DNA of 64,000 bases from Volutella citrinella (Eukaryota > Ascomycota > Sordariomycetes > Hypocreales > Nectriaceae), in the NCBI GenBank assembly GCA_034401135.1, contig JAWZSP010000004.1, positions 4,216,001 through 4,280,000 of the forward strand. The letters run 5' to 3'. The notes beneath the pieces were generated by a model, which saw only the letters and a program-made list of their open reading frames with translations, was not told where the DNA came from and did no database searches. This document shows positions 11,311 to 23,510 of this stretch, piece after piece. Numbering within the stretch: position 1 is the stretch's first letter; each line of letters begins with the position of its first letter. Made by a program: the position numbers and the translations under genes.

Positions 11311-12128
11311 TTGAGCACCAAGGGAATGAAATGGAAAAGGGAATTTCGCTTGGTCGCGGAAAGACGACTGAGCTTTGAATGAAGCGACGGTGATGGGTGA
11401 CGGTTATGGTCTTCAATTGACAAGGCGCTGGGCGTTCTACGGAGGGGGGCACTATATACCTGGGAGCTCGGATTTGGGTGGTGTGGTCTTTGTGTTGTTG
11501 CTTCCCATCTGCATTCAAGGCAATGCTTTGATCTGGTTTTAGTTTTATCATTTGAAGCAGACTCGTCTGTCCTAGGTGGAGTCGAGTTGGCTTGGAGCTG
11601 CTCTGTCCCCATTAATTACTACATAATAACTGCAGGTCTGCTGTTACAAGTGGCTCAATTGATGATTCGCCAAGACGGCGACCAATCAGCTTAAACAAAA
11701 GCACCACGCCCATGTCCTGATCTGGGTTCCGTGCTGGGAAGCTCACGAGGACGCAAAAGCCTCGGGCATTTGCAGGCGAGTCGCACAAAGTCGTACCAGG
11801 TCGAGTCTGGGGACACTGAATGCGGTGCGGGGGCGGTGTCGTAATTGGCCAGAAGCTCGCTGTAGCTCCCGAGGCCTGACGTAATGTGCCTGAGCTGTAA
11901 GCAGCTGTCCCCTCCCTCCGCCGACGTTCGGCAACGCCACCCTCCTCTCCCTTATGCACAGCTGACGGGTGACACCTCTACCCCTTACATATCGCTCAAT
12001 TGGAGTCTCTATTGGAGCGATTGGACAGTTGAGCCATTGGAAGGGCATCTCTCGCCATCAAGTACCACCACACAAGCTCTCACGCAAACTCCCCGCTGTA
12101 CACCACGACCCTACTACACACCATCATC
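11311..12128. other. Intergenic between CENP-A and FUN14-family genes
   Basis: About 0.8 kb holding the 3' side of the CENP-A gene and the promoter of the next rightward gene. No supported frame or RNA gene. Confidence 0.55.
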
Positions 12129-12696
12129 ATGAACCGTCTCCGAACCTCCCGAAGCGCCTTTCGGGTTTTGGCAATGGGCCTTGGCCCCGCGGCCTGCATT
12201 GGAGGCCATATTGCTACTCGTCCCGCCATTCGATGCGACGCGCCCGCCCTTGGCGAAGCCCAGCTCAACCGGCGCCGATGGAAGTCGTCCTTTGAGCCCT
12301 CCCCGGATACTGTGCGCCAGCTCTCGAGCGGCAGTGTTGCTGGTACGCCTGAGAAAAGTACTGTCGGTGTTGCTCCTCTCTAACCACCCTTTTAGGATTC
12401 GCCACGGGCTTTCTCGTCGCTCTCTTCTCGCGCACCCTCGCCTTGTTGGCTGGGCTGGTGGCTGTGTCGCTCAACGTAAGTGCCCGGCCCTCGATGTCTT
12501 CACTCCGCCACCGTTCTTCGATTCGGGCTGACAAAGACTCAAGGTTGCTGCTCGTTACGGCTATGATGTCTCAAGTTTGCTCGACAAGTACAAGGCCCTC
12601 GGGCTGGGGCCTGTGTGGAGGAAGAGCCAGAAGGACCCGCTGTTCACGATCTCATTCCTGGTGACATTTATTTCCGCTGCTTTCGTGCAGATTTAG
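12129..12696 (+). CDS. FUN14-family mitochondrial membrane protein
   Basis: Small predicted mitochondrial membrane protein of the FUN14 family. Three exons, 12129-12342, 12396-12475 and 12544-12696, give 148 residues. The N-terminus is rich in Arg, Ser and Ala without acidic residues ('MNRLRTSRSAFRVLAMG'), as expected of a mitochondrial targeting sequence. The core begins 'SSGSVAGFATGFLVALFSR' and continues into a Gly/Leu-rich membrane helix; this Gly-rich helix is the FUN14 signature. A second helix 'TISFLVTFISAAFVQI' closes the protein at the C-terminus. Mammalian FUNDC1 acts in mitophagy through an N-terminal LC3-interacting motif; I see no clear equivalent, so that role should not be assumed. 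The gene ends 91 bp before the convergent aminopeptidase gene. Confidence 0.78.
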
Positions 12697-12697
12697 G

Positions 12698-12757
12698 TAT
12701 AGTGCCGTTGCATGATAGCTTAAAAGATTACAGTTATAGCGCCGTTGCATGATAGCT
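12698..12757. repeat. Two 23-bp direct repeats in a convergent 3' interval
   Basis: Copies at 12698-12720 and 12735-12757 differ at one base; both contain GCCGTTGCATGATAGCT. They begin two bases after the FUN14-family stop codon and fill most of the 91-bp gap to the convergent aminopeptidase gene. Confidence 0.9.
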
Positions 12758-12787
12758 CAATCCCAAACCTGGGTCCCGTCACGTCCT

Positions 12788-14982
12788 TTATTGGATGGGT
12801 TGCGTCTCCCGCTTAAGCCAAGCCAGCGTCACCTCGTCCGTCTCGTCAAAGTACTTATGCGTCTTCTCCCAGATGTCGGCATTGTAGGCATTGAGCCAGT
12901 CTTTCTCCTCCGCGGTCAACAGGCTCTCGTCGGTGAGGTTGCGGCAGTAGGGAACCATGGTGACGTGCTCGAATCCAAGGAACGGCTTGTCGCCAAACGA
13001 GTGCTTGGTCTTGACCTCCTTGACGATGATGATGTTCTCGGTCCGGATTCCGAACTTTCCATCCTCGTAGAAGCCCGGTTCATTGGAGATGACGTTTCCA
13101 GGGGCCAGGGCGACTTCGGCAAACTGAACACGGGTGCCGATTCCGACGGGGCCTTCGTGGACGTTCAAAAAGGAGCCAACACCGTGGCCAGTTCCATGCC
13201 TGTAGTCTAGACCAGTTTTCTATGTGAAAGTAATTAGCGACCGTAATTTAACGTCTGATCGATTCACTTTACCCATAAGTGCTGCCGCGCGAGGCAGTCG
13301 AGCGCAAAGCCAGTCGTTCCCTTGGGGAAGATGGCCAAGTCAAGCGCGATGTTTCCTTTTAGCACAAGAGTGTACGCCTCGCGCTCCGCTTCTGATGGCG
13401 TTCCAAAATGCAGTGTACGTGTGGTATCGGTGGTTCCATCGCGATATTGCGCCCCAGAATCGCACAAGTAGATAGCCTCGGGATCGATAGTAGCGCAGTC
13501 ACCCCTCTCGGGCTTGTAGTGAATGACCGCAGCGCTGTAGTCACACGTTAGCGTCTGGATTTCGATTTCTCAACAATCGCCATGGCTTACTTTGCTCCGG
13601 TAGATGAGATTGTGGGAAAGGAGAGGCCAACAAAGTCCTGCTTCTGAGACCTGAGCTCTTCTAGCTTGTCGGCGGCCTCGACTTCGTCTAGAGCCACCTT
13701 CTTTGTGATGAGTTGGTCCTCGAGCCAAGCGAAGTACTCAATCAAGGCCGCACCGTCCCTCACATGGCATTCACGCATACCGGCCATCTCCACCTCGTTC
13801 TTGACCGCCTTGGCATCACCAATCGGGCTGCGGATCTCATCGACCTTGGTATCACCGCCAAGGGCACGCTTCAGAGCCCAGGAACCCTTGTTCGAGATGA
13901 GGAAGTTGCCTGTCGCTGTTTTGGAACCTCCTTGGCTTTGCTCGCTCACAGATCTTGCGAGATCCTTGGCTCCTTCCAAGATGGACTCGTACGGCTTCAC
14001 CTTGACGTTGTTGGCAGCCAGATGAGACTGGCACGCTTCGTCGAGTTGCGCCTCATTTACATAGAGAGTGGCGGTGTGGGGGGTGACGATGGCATAGGAG
14101 AAGAATACGGGGTTGAAGGGGATGTCGTTTCCGCGCAGGTTGAAGAGCCAGGCGATTTCGTCGAGCATGGAGACTAGGAAACCGGGGGAGTGTTTCTTCT
14201 CAAGTTCCTGTCGAAGCTTGCTGAGCTTGCTCTGCACCGTCTCGCCAGCTAGCTTGTCGGGCTGGATGATGACGGGCTCGGACGGGCGCGAGGGGCGTTC
14301 TTGACCCCACACAAGGTCAACCAGGTTCTCGTCGATGGGCAACAGCTCTCCGCCGCCGCATTTGCGAATCTTCTCTGCCAGCGTCTTTGCTGCCGAGCCG
14401 GAAATCAGGGAGGGGTCGACGGCGACATTCTTGCCACCCGCCGACTGCTCAGCAGACCACTCCTGCCAGGTCGGGACATCCTGAAGGCCTTGCTTGAGGA
14501 GAGTCCAGTTGCCGTCGAGCTCCTTCTCGGCCTGGTTGAAGTAGCGGCCATCTGTGGCGAGGGCTGCGATGTCCTGGGCAACGACAGCGCATCCAGCTGA
14601 GCCAGTGAAGCCGGAGATGAAGGGTCGTCGGCCGTCGCAGTCCGCAATGTACTCGGAGGAATGGCTGTCCTCGGAGGGTACGACTGTGGAGACATGTGAG
14701 CCACGGGCGATCCAAGAGCAATTGGGGCACATCATCGCTGGGTGGCTACGAAGAGATGCCAAAGTACTACGTAGAGTATGTATCATCGCCGAGGCTAGGC
14801 TTACTGTATATATCAACGTTGCGCTCCTTCATCAAGGCCCGTAGGCTGTTGATGCGGTCGGTCGTGTCCACCTTGGCCATAGCTTCAAGTGAAAGGAATC
14901 GACGGGCAGAGGAAGCAGGCTTGACGACCCGATGGAGCGGTGGTATAAGCCGACTGATTGAAGCTGGCACGCGAAAGTGCAT
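12788..14982 (-). CDS. AMPP: Xaa-Pro aminopeptidase P (M24B)
   Basis: Manganese aminopeptidase that removes an N-terminal residue when proline follows. Four exons, 14982-14805, 14683-13591, 13534-13273 and 13219-12788, give 654 residues, matching fungal AMPP. Two creatinase-like N-terminal domains lead into the pita-bread catalytic domain. Metal ligands are visible: two Asp in '[17 protein letters not shown]', His in '[19 protein letters not shown]', and two Glu in '[18 protein letters not shown]'. The first 34 residues are basic and hydroxylated and resemble a mitochondrial presequence. A second in-frame ATG ('[17 protein letters not shown]') would give a cytosolic form near 620 residues. 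The gene converges with the FUN14-family gene and diverges from the karyopherin gene. Confidence 0.95.
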
Positions 14983-16779
14983 GGGCTCAGGGCCAAGGGA
15001 AGTTGTATTGTCGGCGAGGGGTGGATTTCAAGGCGCGGCGTGACAGTGACCTAACGATGATGCAACGTCAACCTCACGCGACAGTCGAATTGTGCCGGGT
15101 TCCAGAGTAGAATACGAGAGTTCGGCGACGAGGCTACACAGGGACGTCTGTATTCCGGAATCCGTGAGGCTGCGCAGATGCGAAGGACAAGGAGAAGAGG
15201 AGAGCAGGGAGGTTGGAGGAGAAGAGGGAGGGGGAGTTTGCGCCTGGGTTTGGACTTCGGGGGTGGCGGTTTGTCGCGGAGGGGTCGAGCGCTGATCACT
15301 GATTCACTGCTTGCGCCGCTGCCGTTATCTGATTAGGTAGGTCGATAGCAGCTATGAGCAGATGGAGCTATAATTCTGAGCTGCTACTGGACGGACTGGT
15401 CCTGGTCCAAGCAGCGCGGGCTAGCTCAGAGTCAAGAGTGGGTAGCTGTTGGTTGTGCGGCTATGATCACCGAGAGCTGCCCAGCAAGATGATTCTAACT
15501 GTTACAAGAGCGAATGAAGGCGGGTAAGCATGGAAGCTGAGGTACTTCGGTGCAATCGCCAGCTTGTGGGAAGCTATAGGCAGGGAAGCGGATCATATGT
15601 TCTGTTCGCATCCATCCGTGTAATTACAGCATTGCCATGGCCTTGGAATGGCGAGCCTATGGTAGCCGCGGCGTGCGGGAGTTTCTAATGGCGGGGGCAC
15701 TTTTGGGCGCCGCATACAGAGCATTTGGGGTCAATATGGGGAGACCTTCAAATCTTCCAGGTTGGAAGACTGGCACTTTATAGGCTGAAGCCACCACCAT
15801 AATGCAGCTCCCCGTGCTGTACGAGCGGCATGCCATGCCATCAACCACCTGCCCACCCCATTCGTCTGTAGTCAGCCGATGCATCTTCTTGGGTCGCACT
15901 GAAAGAGAATGGTGCAAACCGTCACCCGTTCCCCGTTTGGGCAAAAGCCGTGGCCACAGCTTCACCAGTGGTGTTTGCAGCATGAAGGCGAGCATATCAT
16001 GACTTCCAGCTTGGAGAAGAGACGCAGTATCAATGAATTGGGTTGCATTTCGTTGCTTTTGCTGGCCAACCTCGCTCAGCAGCCTGGCGCAATCCTTGTT
16101 GCTGCCCATGAGGGGTAAACCAGGCACTAGAGCCAATGGAGGGTGTGGGCACTGGAGTCTGGCGGGGCACTGGACCTGGCAGCTCTTTGCCTTGCCAAAT
16201 CTGCACCTTCCTTGTGTGTGTGCAAGACCCGGACCCCGACCCAGACCAAGACTGAGCCTGCTGCCTCACCGGCTCCTCCCTAATAGTGCGCGCGGCTGGC
16301 CACTGGATAAGATACACGGGACTTTGATGCGCCTCACATCGGTAAGCCCATTCGTACCCGGAAATCTCATCATCACCTGGTGGTGCTGCCTCGGCCTTTT
16401 CGCTTCTGCGCACGAGTCTGCGCTGTGGCTCCGAAGGTGACGACTTGGCGCCTCATCCTTAACCTTGATTGTTTCCTTGCTGCGGCCCAGTTCAAGGAAG
16501 TGCTCGCATCACTTATCACCTTTGGTCAATACCAGAGTGCCCCAACCAGATCAACCCTTGAGCCAGCGCCCTGTTATTCACTACCTGTCTGCTTGGGCAA
16601 TTCCTAGCCTCTCCAATGAGAAACTTCATCTGGCACCTTTACTCACACCTTTTGACATTGTTTCCGATTGCAGAACTCTAGAATCTCATCGCCAGAGCTT
16701 TCAGCCCAGCGACTATCAGCCCCAAGGATTTCTTCACAACTAGCTGCCTTGACTCGTGTCAGATTCGGAGAACGGCATA
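14983..16779. other. Divergent promoter region, aminopeptidase P and karyopherin genes
   Basis: About 1.8 kb between two outward-facing genes. No coding frame with family features, and no RNA gene or mobile element was seen. The length exceeds what two simple promoters need, but I can name nothing in it. Confidence 0.55.
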
Positions 16780-19700
16780 ATGCGCGACTCCCCCGCGGCT
16801 GACATGCCGCTGCCTTCAACAATCCCCGAGATTGAAGCTGTGAGCACTCTTCTGCGTCAAAGGACTTGTGAAATACTCTCATTTTTGGAAGCTAATCAAA
16901 TGCAGCTCATTATCTCACTGTATGAGCCGAATCCTCCCGATGTTATCGCCGGAATACAGTCGACCCTCTCGCGTCTCCAGAGCTCATCGCACGCATGGCT
17001 CATGGCCCGCGAGCTGCTGGGGCGCCCGGACGAAAAGGTCAAATTTTTTGGAGCTCTCACTATCATCATTAAGTTGAACACCGAAAGGTACGTCCGCCAG
17101 TACCGGCACCCGCCTCCTTCTCTATCGTAGTTCATCATTTCTGTTGACACCCATATCCATCGCCTAGCTCCTCCCTGAGTTCAGACGACGCAAATGAGCT
17201 TCTTCTCGGCCTGATAAGTTGGTACATGGAATCATTGAGCCAAGAAAACAGCCCTTTGGTCACAAGAAAGCTCTCGTCGGCACTTGCGACATTCTTTCTG
17301 CGATTTCATCGTCTGTGGCGACGCTTCATCGCTCACATGGCACTATGCCTCGCAACTGGCCAGGCATGCCCACCACCATCCCTTGACGAGTATCCCGAAT
17401 CGAGCACCGTTATTGGCAGACTTAGTCCACCGCAGGTGCAAGCCGCTCTGTGGGTGCTCAGCAACGTTCTAGAGGACGCTATGAAATTTGACCTGGACTC
17501 TGCTACAAAGTGAGCTGCCGATTCCTCATGTCGACCAGTCGCCTTCCACTAACCACCAAAAAGCTTGGGTCTTTATGATGCCATCCTAGAAAACATGCCA
17601 GATGCTGTGTCTCTTATAAGCCTTGGCATGTCTGCAGGACCGCGGAATCTCACAGCCCGGATTGAGTCTATAAAATGTCTTCAAGTAAGGATTTTTCTCA
17701 ACCAAGTCGGATAGCTGCTGATCCTTTAGTCGTGGGTCATGTTTGTCCAGAGAGCATCTGCCCGAGACAGCAGAATGACTCAACCTGTGAGCCCTTTGAT
17801 CCTGGAAGTTATTAACTCGTTGGCCGTTCCTGGGCTATACGATGCCGCCGTTGAACTGCTCATCGACCTCCTCTCCAACTTTTCGGCATTCCTGAATGAT
17901 TCACACACGACCGCCTTCTCTGCCTTGTTTAGCAGCCCGTGGTTCCAAGAGCTCTACCAAGCCCTCATTCAAGGAGACCATGACTTTGATTCGTTTCGAA
18001 TCGGACAGTTGCTGCTGGCATACGGTGATGCTAGGGTAGAGAAACTCATGCAGTCTAGTGACGAGCAGAGTCACAGGCTTCTGTCTGACCTGTGCGGTCT
18101 TCTCGCCGCAGAGGGCCACCCTGTAGCAGAAGACAAGATTTTCCTGCCCGCGCTGGAATTCTGGTCTACATTTGCCGAGACTATGACAGACGCCATGTAC
18201 TCGGATGAAGAAGCCAACAACTCCTGGGTTCCGAGAGCCATGTCCCATGTCCTAAGGGCTGTATCGAATTCATGGCAGAAAGTCGTTTACCCAGACGTTG
18301 AAGAATTCGCTTCTTGGGACTCGAGCGAACGTGTTGGGTTCCATGAAGCTCGAAAGGATGTGGTCGATCTTCTTCAGTCGGTGTACGCCATCGCGGGTCC
18401 TCAACTGGTCATCACTTTTGCAGATCAAGTCCTCAATACCCTCTCAGCTTCATCATGGATGCAGCTTGAGGCTGCGGCTTTCTGTCTGGGCGGACTCGCC
18501 GATTGCATAAGCGAGGATGCCCGGTGCGATGAAGCTTTAGCAACGGTCTTCGGGTCGTCACTATTTTCAACACTTCAAACTGGACAGCCTGCAATTCCTC
18601 ACCGCGTACGTCAAACATGTGTCGCATTGATCGAGAATTACACAGAATACTTCGAGCGCAACGTATCCCAGCTGCCCGCGGCCCTGAACCTGCTCTTCTC
18701 CGTCGTCGGCGAGCACCAAATCGCCGCTGCCGCCGCCAAGTCCATCCTCAGGCTGTGCTCGTCGTGCCGAACCCATCTTCACTCTGAGGTTGAAGCCTTT
18801 TTAAACGAATACCTGTCGCTCGTAAAAAATGAGCGTCTGGATTGTTCTGCCAGCGAGAAGGTTTTTGGGGGCATTGCGGCAGTTGTTCAAGCTATCCCAG
18901 AAGCCGAACATCGATACTCAGCCTGTGCTAGGCTCCTCGATTTTGTCCAAGCAGATATCAGCCTGTCGGCGGAGCTGATGGGGCGCCCTGAGACACAGAT
19001 CCCCTGTTATACAACGTTAAGTTGTCCATATGCAGCCCCTGAAGACAGCCCGGCTCTCCACATTGCTCAAAGGGCCCTCCGATGCCTCAGTAATATGAGC
19101 AAGGGGTTGCAGGTCCCTGTTGAGGTTTTAGCTGACTCGGACGGCGAGCAAAGCAGCTCCGCGCAAGCCAACGCCCTGCTGTCGCAGCTTCAACAAAGAA
19201 TCATGGAAATTTTGATACAGGTTCAGCATTCATTTGGCAGAAGCGGTGAGGCTGTTGAACTAATTTGCAGCGTTCTACGAAACGGGTTCTCTGAAAACGA
19301 GCCAGGCCCATTTGTACTGCCACCTGATGCCGTGGCCCGATACCTCACCTCACATTGGTTGGAAACGCCGAGGATTGGCGTCGTTGTCAGCACAGCTTGT
19401 TCCTTTGTCAGCTCCTTGGAGAGACCCAGGCTACCGGAGTACCATGGCATGCTGAGTACAGTGCTGTCATGGGTCATCAGCCTCATCAAGCAGCTCCCAG
19501 GTGAGATCATTGATGTTAGTTGAAGGTCATCCAGCTAACCAACGAAAACAGCTCCCGACGCTGATGCCGAGTTGTCACAGAATAGCATCGATTTCGCCAC
19601 TCGATTAGTTTCGAAGCGTGCGGCTGTTCTACTCCAGCTGCATCCACCAGACGCAGCTGAATTCTTCTTCATTTTTACCTTGAAAGTTCTAGACAGCAAG

Positions 19701-20136
19701 GAGCCTCTAGCCAAGGCCAGTGCAGCAGAATTCTGGGTATGTACACCTATTCCAAAGATAACTACAATGCTGACATGGGAAATAGTCGACCTTCATAACA
19801 GCGATGGGCGATTCACCAGAGGAAGAACAGGCAGTTTCGCAGGCAATGGGGACCTTGGGCCCAATGTTGGCCCAAAGCCTAGCTCGAAACTTCGGGGGGC
19901 ACGCATTCCGAAGCGAGCTAGACAAGCTCAGTGAGCCACTCAAGAAACTGATGCCACGATACCCCATGGCCAAGAGTTGGCTGGAGGCAGGACTGAATGA
20001 TGCATCATTCCCAAGCTCACGCCTCTCAGCAGAAGATAAGGCAGCCTTTGTGAAGAAGGTGGTCAGCCTGCGCGGAGCTAGAATGACGAATCAGATTGTT
20101 AAAGACTTCTGGCTTACTGCGAGAGGTTTGGCATAG
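16780..20136 (+). CDS. Karyopherin-beta, importin-13 / Kap122 (Pdr6) type
   Basis: Nuclear transport receptor of the importin-beta superfamily. Six exons, 16780-17087, 17168-17509, 17564-17684, 17730-19500, 19552-19736 and 19786-20136, give 1025 residues, the usual size. The first reachable ATG is 16780, since the frame upstream opens with GTG. The N-terminal segment 'QSTLSRLQSSSHAWLMAREL' followed by 'KVKFFGALTIIIKLNTER' is the importin-beta N-terminal HEAT repeat that binds Ran-GTP. The rest is a continuous alpha-helical HEAT-like solenoid without other domains. In yeast Kap122 imports TFIIA and other cargo, while metazoan importin-13 also exports; direction and cargo here are unknown. Resemblance to transportin-3 types is possible, but the exported-cargo receptors look less similar. 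Confidence 0.85.
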
Positions 20137-20365
20137 CCAGCAAGCACTCGGTACAACGGGTTTGGTTGGGAAACGCAGAAGGAACGGAATTGATTTAGAT
20201 CCTGTGCTCTATATACCCAAAGACGGAGCCTATTGTTACAGCATCTTGCGATGGAAGGGAGTAGTGGTGTTGGTACAAGGTGGCCTGTATGGGGTATCTT
20301 GGCTTGCTACTAGGCAGCAAAGGAAAGAGGAGTGTTTGAACGGATAGCACTGGGACCAGGCACGA

Positions 20366-21870
20366 TCAGAGGCCGACGGCAGACTTGACAAGCTGCATGG
20401 TTTCGTCGGCGCTTTCGCGGGCTTTCCGGGCACCCTCAGCCTCAATCTTATCGAGACGTGCATCATCTGCTTTGAGCTCGAGGAACCGATCTCTCACCCC
20501 GTCGAGGCCACGGACTACGGCATCGGATACCATTTCCTTCAGGCTCTTCGGGCTGAGGTCGCTATATTCTACGGCCAAGTCTTGGGCTGTTCTGCCTCGG
20601 GTGTCAAAGATGGCCAGGATATCCAGGAGATTGGAAATGCCTGGGCGTTGGGCTGGATCATAGGAAACGCCTGGGATAGAGTCCGTCAAAGCTGTGCCGA
20701 TCTTGGACTTGATATCGGCAGCGGAGTCTGTGATGAGGATGCGCGACTTTTCCGACTTGTGCGACTTTGACATCTTGGAAGTAGGGTCGTTCAGGGACAT
20801 GAGCCGATGAACAGGTGCTACGAGACAGAGTTGTCAACTAGAGCAATGGCACAAAGGGAGTACTTGGACACTTACGGGTGATGGTCTCGGGGGACACGAG
20901 GTGGGCGCCGTAGGCATGGTTAAAGTTGGTTGCACACTCGCGAGCAAACTCTAGATGCTGTCGCTGGTCATCGCCAACCGGTACGTGTGTTGCCCTGTGA
21001 GCGGTTAGAAGCGATGGTTAGATAGAATGAATGAATTTATTCATCAAGCTGCGCGTACCTGTGGACGAGAATGTCGGCTGCCTGTAGGACCGGGTATGAG
21101 AAGAGCCCGAGTTTGAGGCGGGAGCTGACAGGGCGGTCCTGCAAGGTTGAGCCTTCGGAGAGGTTCAGTTTGGACTACCATGAGATGGACGAGTCAGCTG
21201 GAGGCGCAAGCAGCGAGTGGGTGAGAGACGTTGCAATTGTACCTTCCATTGAGTCATTCTAGAGAGGTATCCCACTGAAGCAGTGCAGCTTAGGATCCAC
21301 ATGAGCTCAGAATGGGCGGGGACCTAGAAGGAGGAGGTTAGCTGGCTGTGAGACGACGATGCGATGGAGTGATGAATGAGTCGGACGTACGGCAGATTGG
21401 TGGAACAAGGTGGCGCGATCCGGGTCAATTCCAATGGCCAACAGGGCGGCCATGGCCTCGCGCTTCCGGGAGCGTAGCTGTTCGGGCGGCTGGGGCATGG
21501 TGATGGCGTGCAGGTCGACGATGGAGTAGATGAGCTTGTCGTCGGAGCTGTCCTGCAGCTGCACCCACTGGCGCAGCGCACCGACGTAGTTGCCCAGGTG
21601 CGGCACGCCCGTCGGCTGGATGCCAGAGAAGATGACGCGCTGGGCGGGCGTCCGGAGGGCGGCCATGGCGGGGCTTCTCCTTCTGGTTTGAATGCCGTGG
21701 TTGGCTTTGGCGATGGACGGCGGCCGTTGATAATGAGACTGGCAACTTTTTGGTGTTGAGGTGCCCTGTAGTTTACATGCTGCGACCATGATAGGCTGCT
21801 GCCCCGGATGTGCGCCAATAAGAGGGGCGAATTGTCTGAATTGGCTCCACCTCGCAGAGGCAGGTGGCAT
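20366..21870 (-). CDS. MSW1: Mitochondrial tryptophanyl-tRNA synthetase
   Basis: Class I synthetase charging mitochondrial tRNA-Trp. Five exons, 21870-21391, 21323-21243, 21174-21059, 20994-20876 and 20817-20366, give 415 residues. The bacterial-type TrpRS signatures are complete: '[19 protein letters not shown]' carries the HIGH equivalent, '[20 protein letters not shown]' and '[10 protein letters not shown]' line the active site, '[12 protein letters not shown]' is family-specific, and '[13 protein letters not shown]' carries KMSKS. The open frame continues upstream to 21906, but the first ATG is at 21870. This start adds a basic lead '[17 protein letters not shown]' suited to mitochondrial import. 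Two later in-frame ATGs (21789 and 21666) precede the catalytic core. The compact bacterial form fits a mitochondrial rather than cytosolic enzyme. Confidence 0.92.
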
Positions 21871-22169
21871 GACAGTGGAAAAGCGGACAAGACATCTCAG
21901 CAGCAATTGACGCCCTCATGGGGTCCTGGCACGGGCGATCGCTTGTCATTTGGTCATGTCCTGTGTTATTTTTCATCTTACAGAAGCTCAAGTCGCCCTA
22001 CTCGCGACGGTCTAGTGTACACAAGTGATAGATACAGATATATCCCCCCCGCCCCATCCATTGTGATTCCTCTCTTCGAATCAACTACCAGAGCAAGCTG
22101 GTTCACTGCCCCTTGGCATGGGTCTATAGTCCTCTCTTCCATTTTAGAATTGCCACATACGCCCCAGAC

Positions 22170-23026
22170 TTAGTTGCCCGTCGTGGGCGCCTCGGGCAGG
22201 CCAGCAGCCTCGCGGAAGCGGCGCTGGTTGAGAATCTCCTCGACCTTGGCAGCGGTGCCAATCTCCTTGGTCTGGCCCAGGTGGGCCCAGCGGCTCTCGA
22301 TCTGCGCCTTTTGCTCGTCGGTGAGCTCGTCCATCTGGTCGGCCTCGCCGAGCTTGCCGAACTCGAAGACGTTGGCCTTGAGACCGACGCCGTAGTACTG
22401 GTGCTTGCGCAGGTAGGCGAGCCACAGCTGGACAGTCTCGGGGTCGCCGTCACGGATCTGGATCAGGCGGCGCAGGGTGCGACGCTCAAAGTTTTCCTGG
22501 GACTTCTTGAAGATGAAGTGCGAACGCGGGACGGTCCAGCGCTCCGTGATGCGCGGCAGGGGCACGGGGCCGTAGGCGGGCAGGCCGAGGTAGTAGGCGG
22601 CGCGGAGGGCGAAGTCGCAGAAGAACTGCAGAGGCTGCAGACTGAAGGACCGGAGCTGGAGATCGCACGAGGGGATGCCATACTCGGCCTCACGGCGGAG
22701 CGGCTGCAGGTGGAGGGCCTGGATGGAGCGAGGCAGGCGGTCGGACGATTCGGCGGCGGGTGTCTGCGAGACTGGGGCGGCGGGCTTGTTGGGGATGAGG
22801 TCGCCGGGCTTGGCTCTGGAGACGAGGTACTGGTCAGCTCAGATCGGCGGGAGGAGAGGCAAGCAGCGAGGCATGGCGTGCTTGGACACGTACAGAGTGG
22901 TTTGGGCTCGGCGGGCGAGCCATGGCGCGTCGGCCTGGTGGCGGGATTAGCAGGGCCCAGAACAATGCAATGCGAGAGGGCTCGTACCGAGAGGCGCGCC
23001 AAGGTCCGTGATGATTGGCGCAGCAT
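22170..23026 (-). CDS. RSM10: Mitochondrial small-subunit ribosomal protein S10 (uS10m, Rsm10)
   Basis: Protein of the mitochondrial ribosome small-subunit head. Three exons, 23026-22988, 22934-22894 and 22815-22170, give 241 residues. The first exon is a basic presequence-like 'MLRQSSRTLARLS'. The uS10 core is clear: 'YGIPSCDLQLRSFSLQPL', 'PVPLPRITERWTVPRSHFIF' and 'KKSQENFERRTLRRLIQI'. The last section, with 'KHQYYGVGLKANVFEF', is the fungal mitochondrial extension seen in Rsm10. The short second exon (41 bp) encodes part of the variable linker; its borders are chosen because they restore frame into 'AKPGDLIPNKPAAP'. An upstream acceptor at 22832 would shift frame. Confidence 0.93.
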
Positions 23027-23510
23027 CGTACGTGTTGCTGTGCCGGGGCAATTCGACGATGCTGTGAGGTTCGAACAATTTTGATTTGGCTGATGGAGTT
23101 GAGTTGGAAAAGGTCGGATGGGATCCGCCGGTGCACGGGCCACCCGTGGACATCTGGGACTGGCAAGACTGGCACAGCAGCGAGACCAGAGTGATCAGGA
23201 TACAGTAAACAGATCAGACCGGAGGGGCGATAAATTGCAATAAAAATATGGAGGATATCTGACACGAGTCTCGGGCAGTTGGTAAATTTTGGGACATATT
23301 TCTGGTCTTTCGGTGGACGTGTCAAGGATGGTAACGGCATCATCTCTGCCACCTACCACCAAAACTTAGCACTCAATCAAGACATACGAGGATACCAAGA
23401 CACAAGCAGTGGAACGTGGAAATCAACGAGCATCTGCCAATAATACAAATTCATGAGACAAGAATCACGTCATGACAATGGCACAAAAGTGGGTGGTTTG
23501 ACAGTTTGTA
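23027..23510. other. Intergenic, RSM10 promoter side and FCF2 3' side
   Basis: About 480 bp between two leftward genes. No supported coding frame; it presumably carries the FCF2 3' UTR and the RSM10 promoter. Confidence 0.6.
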
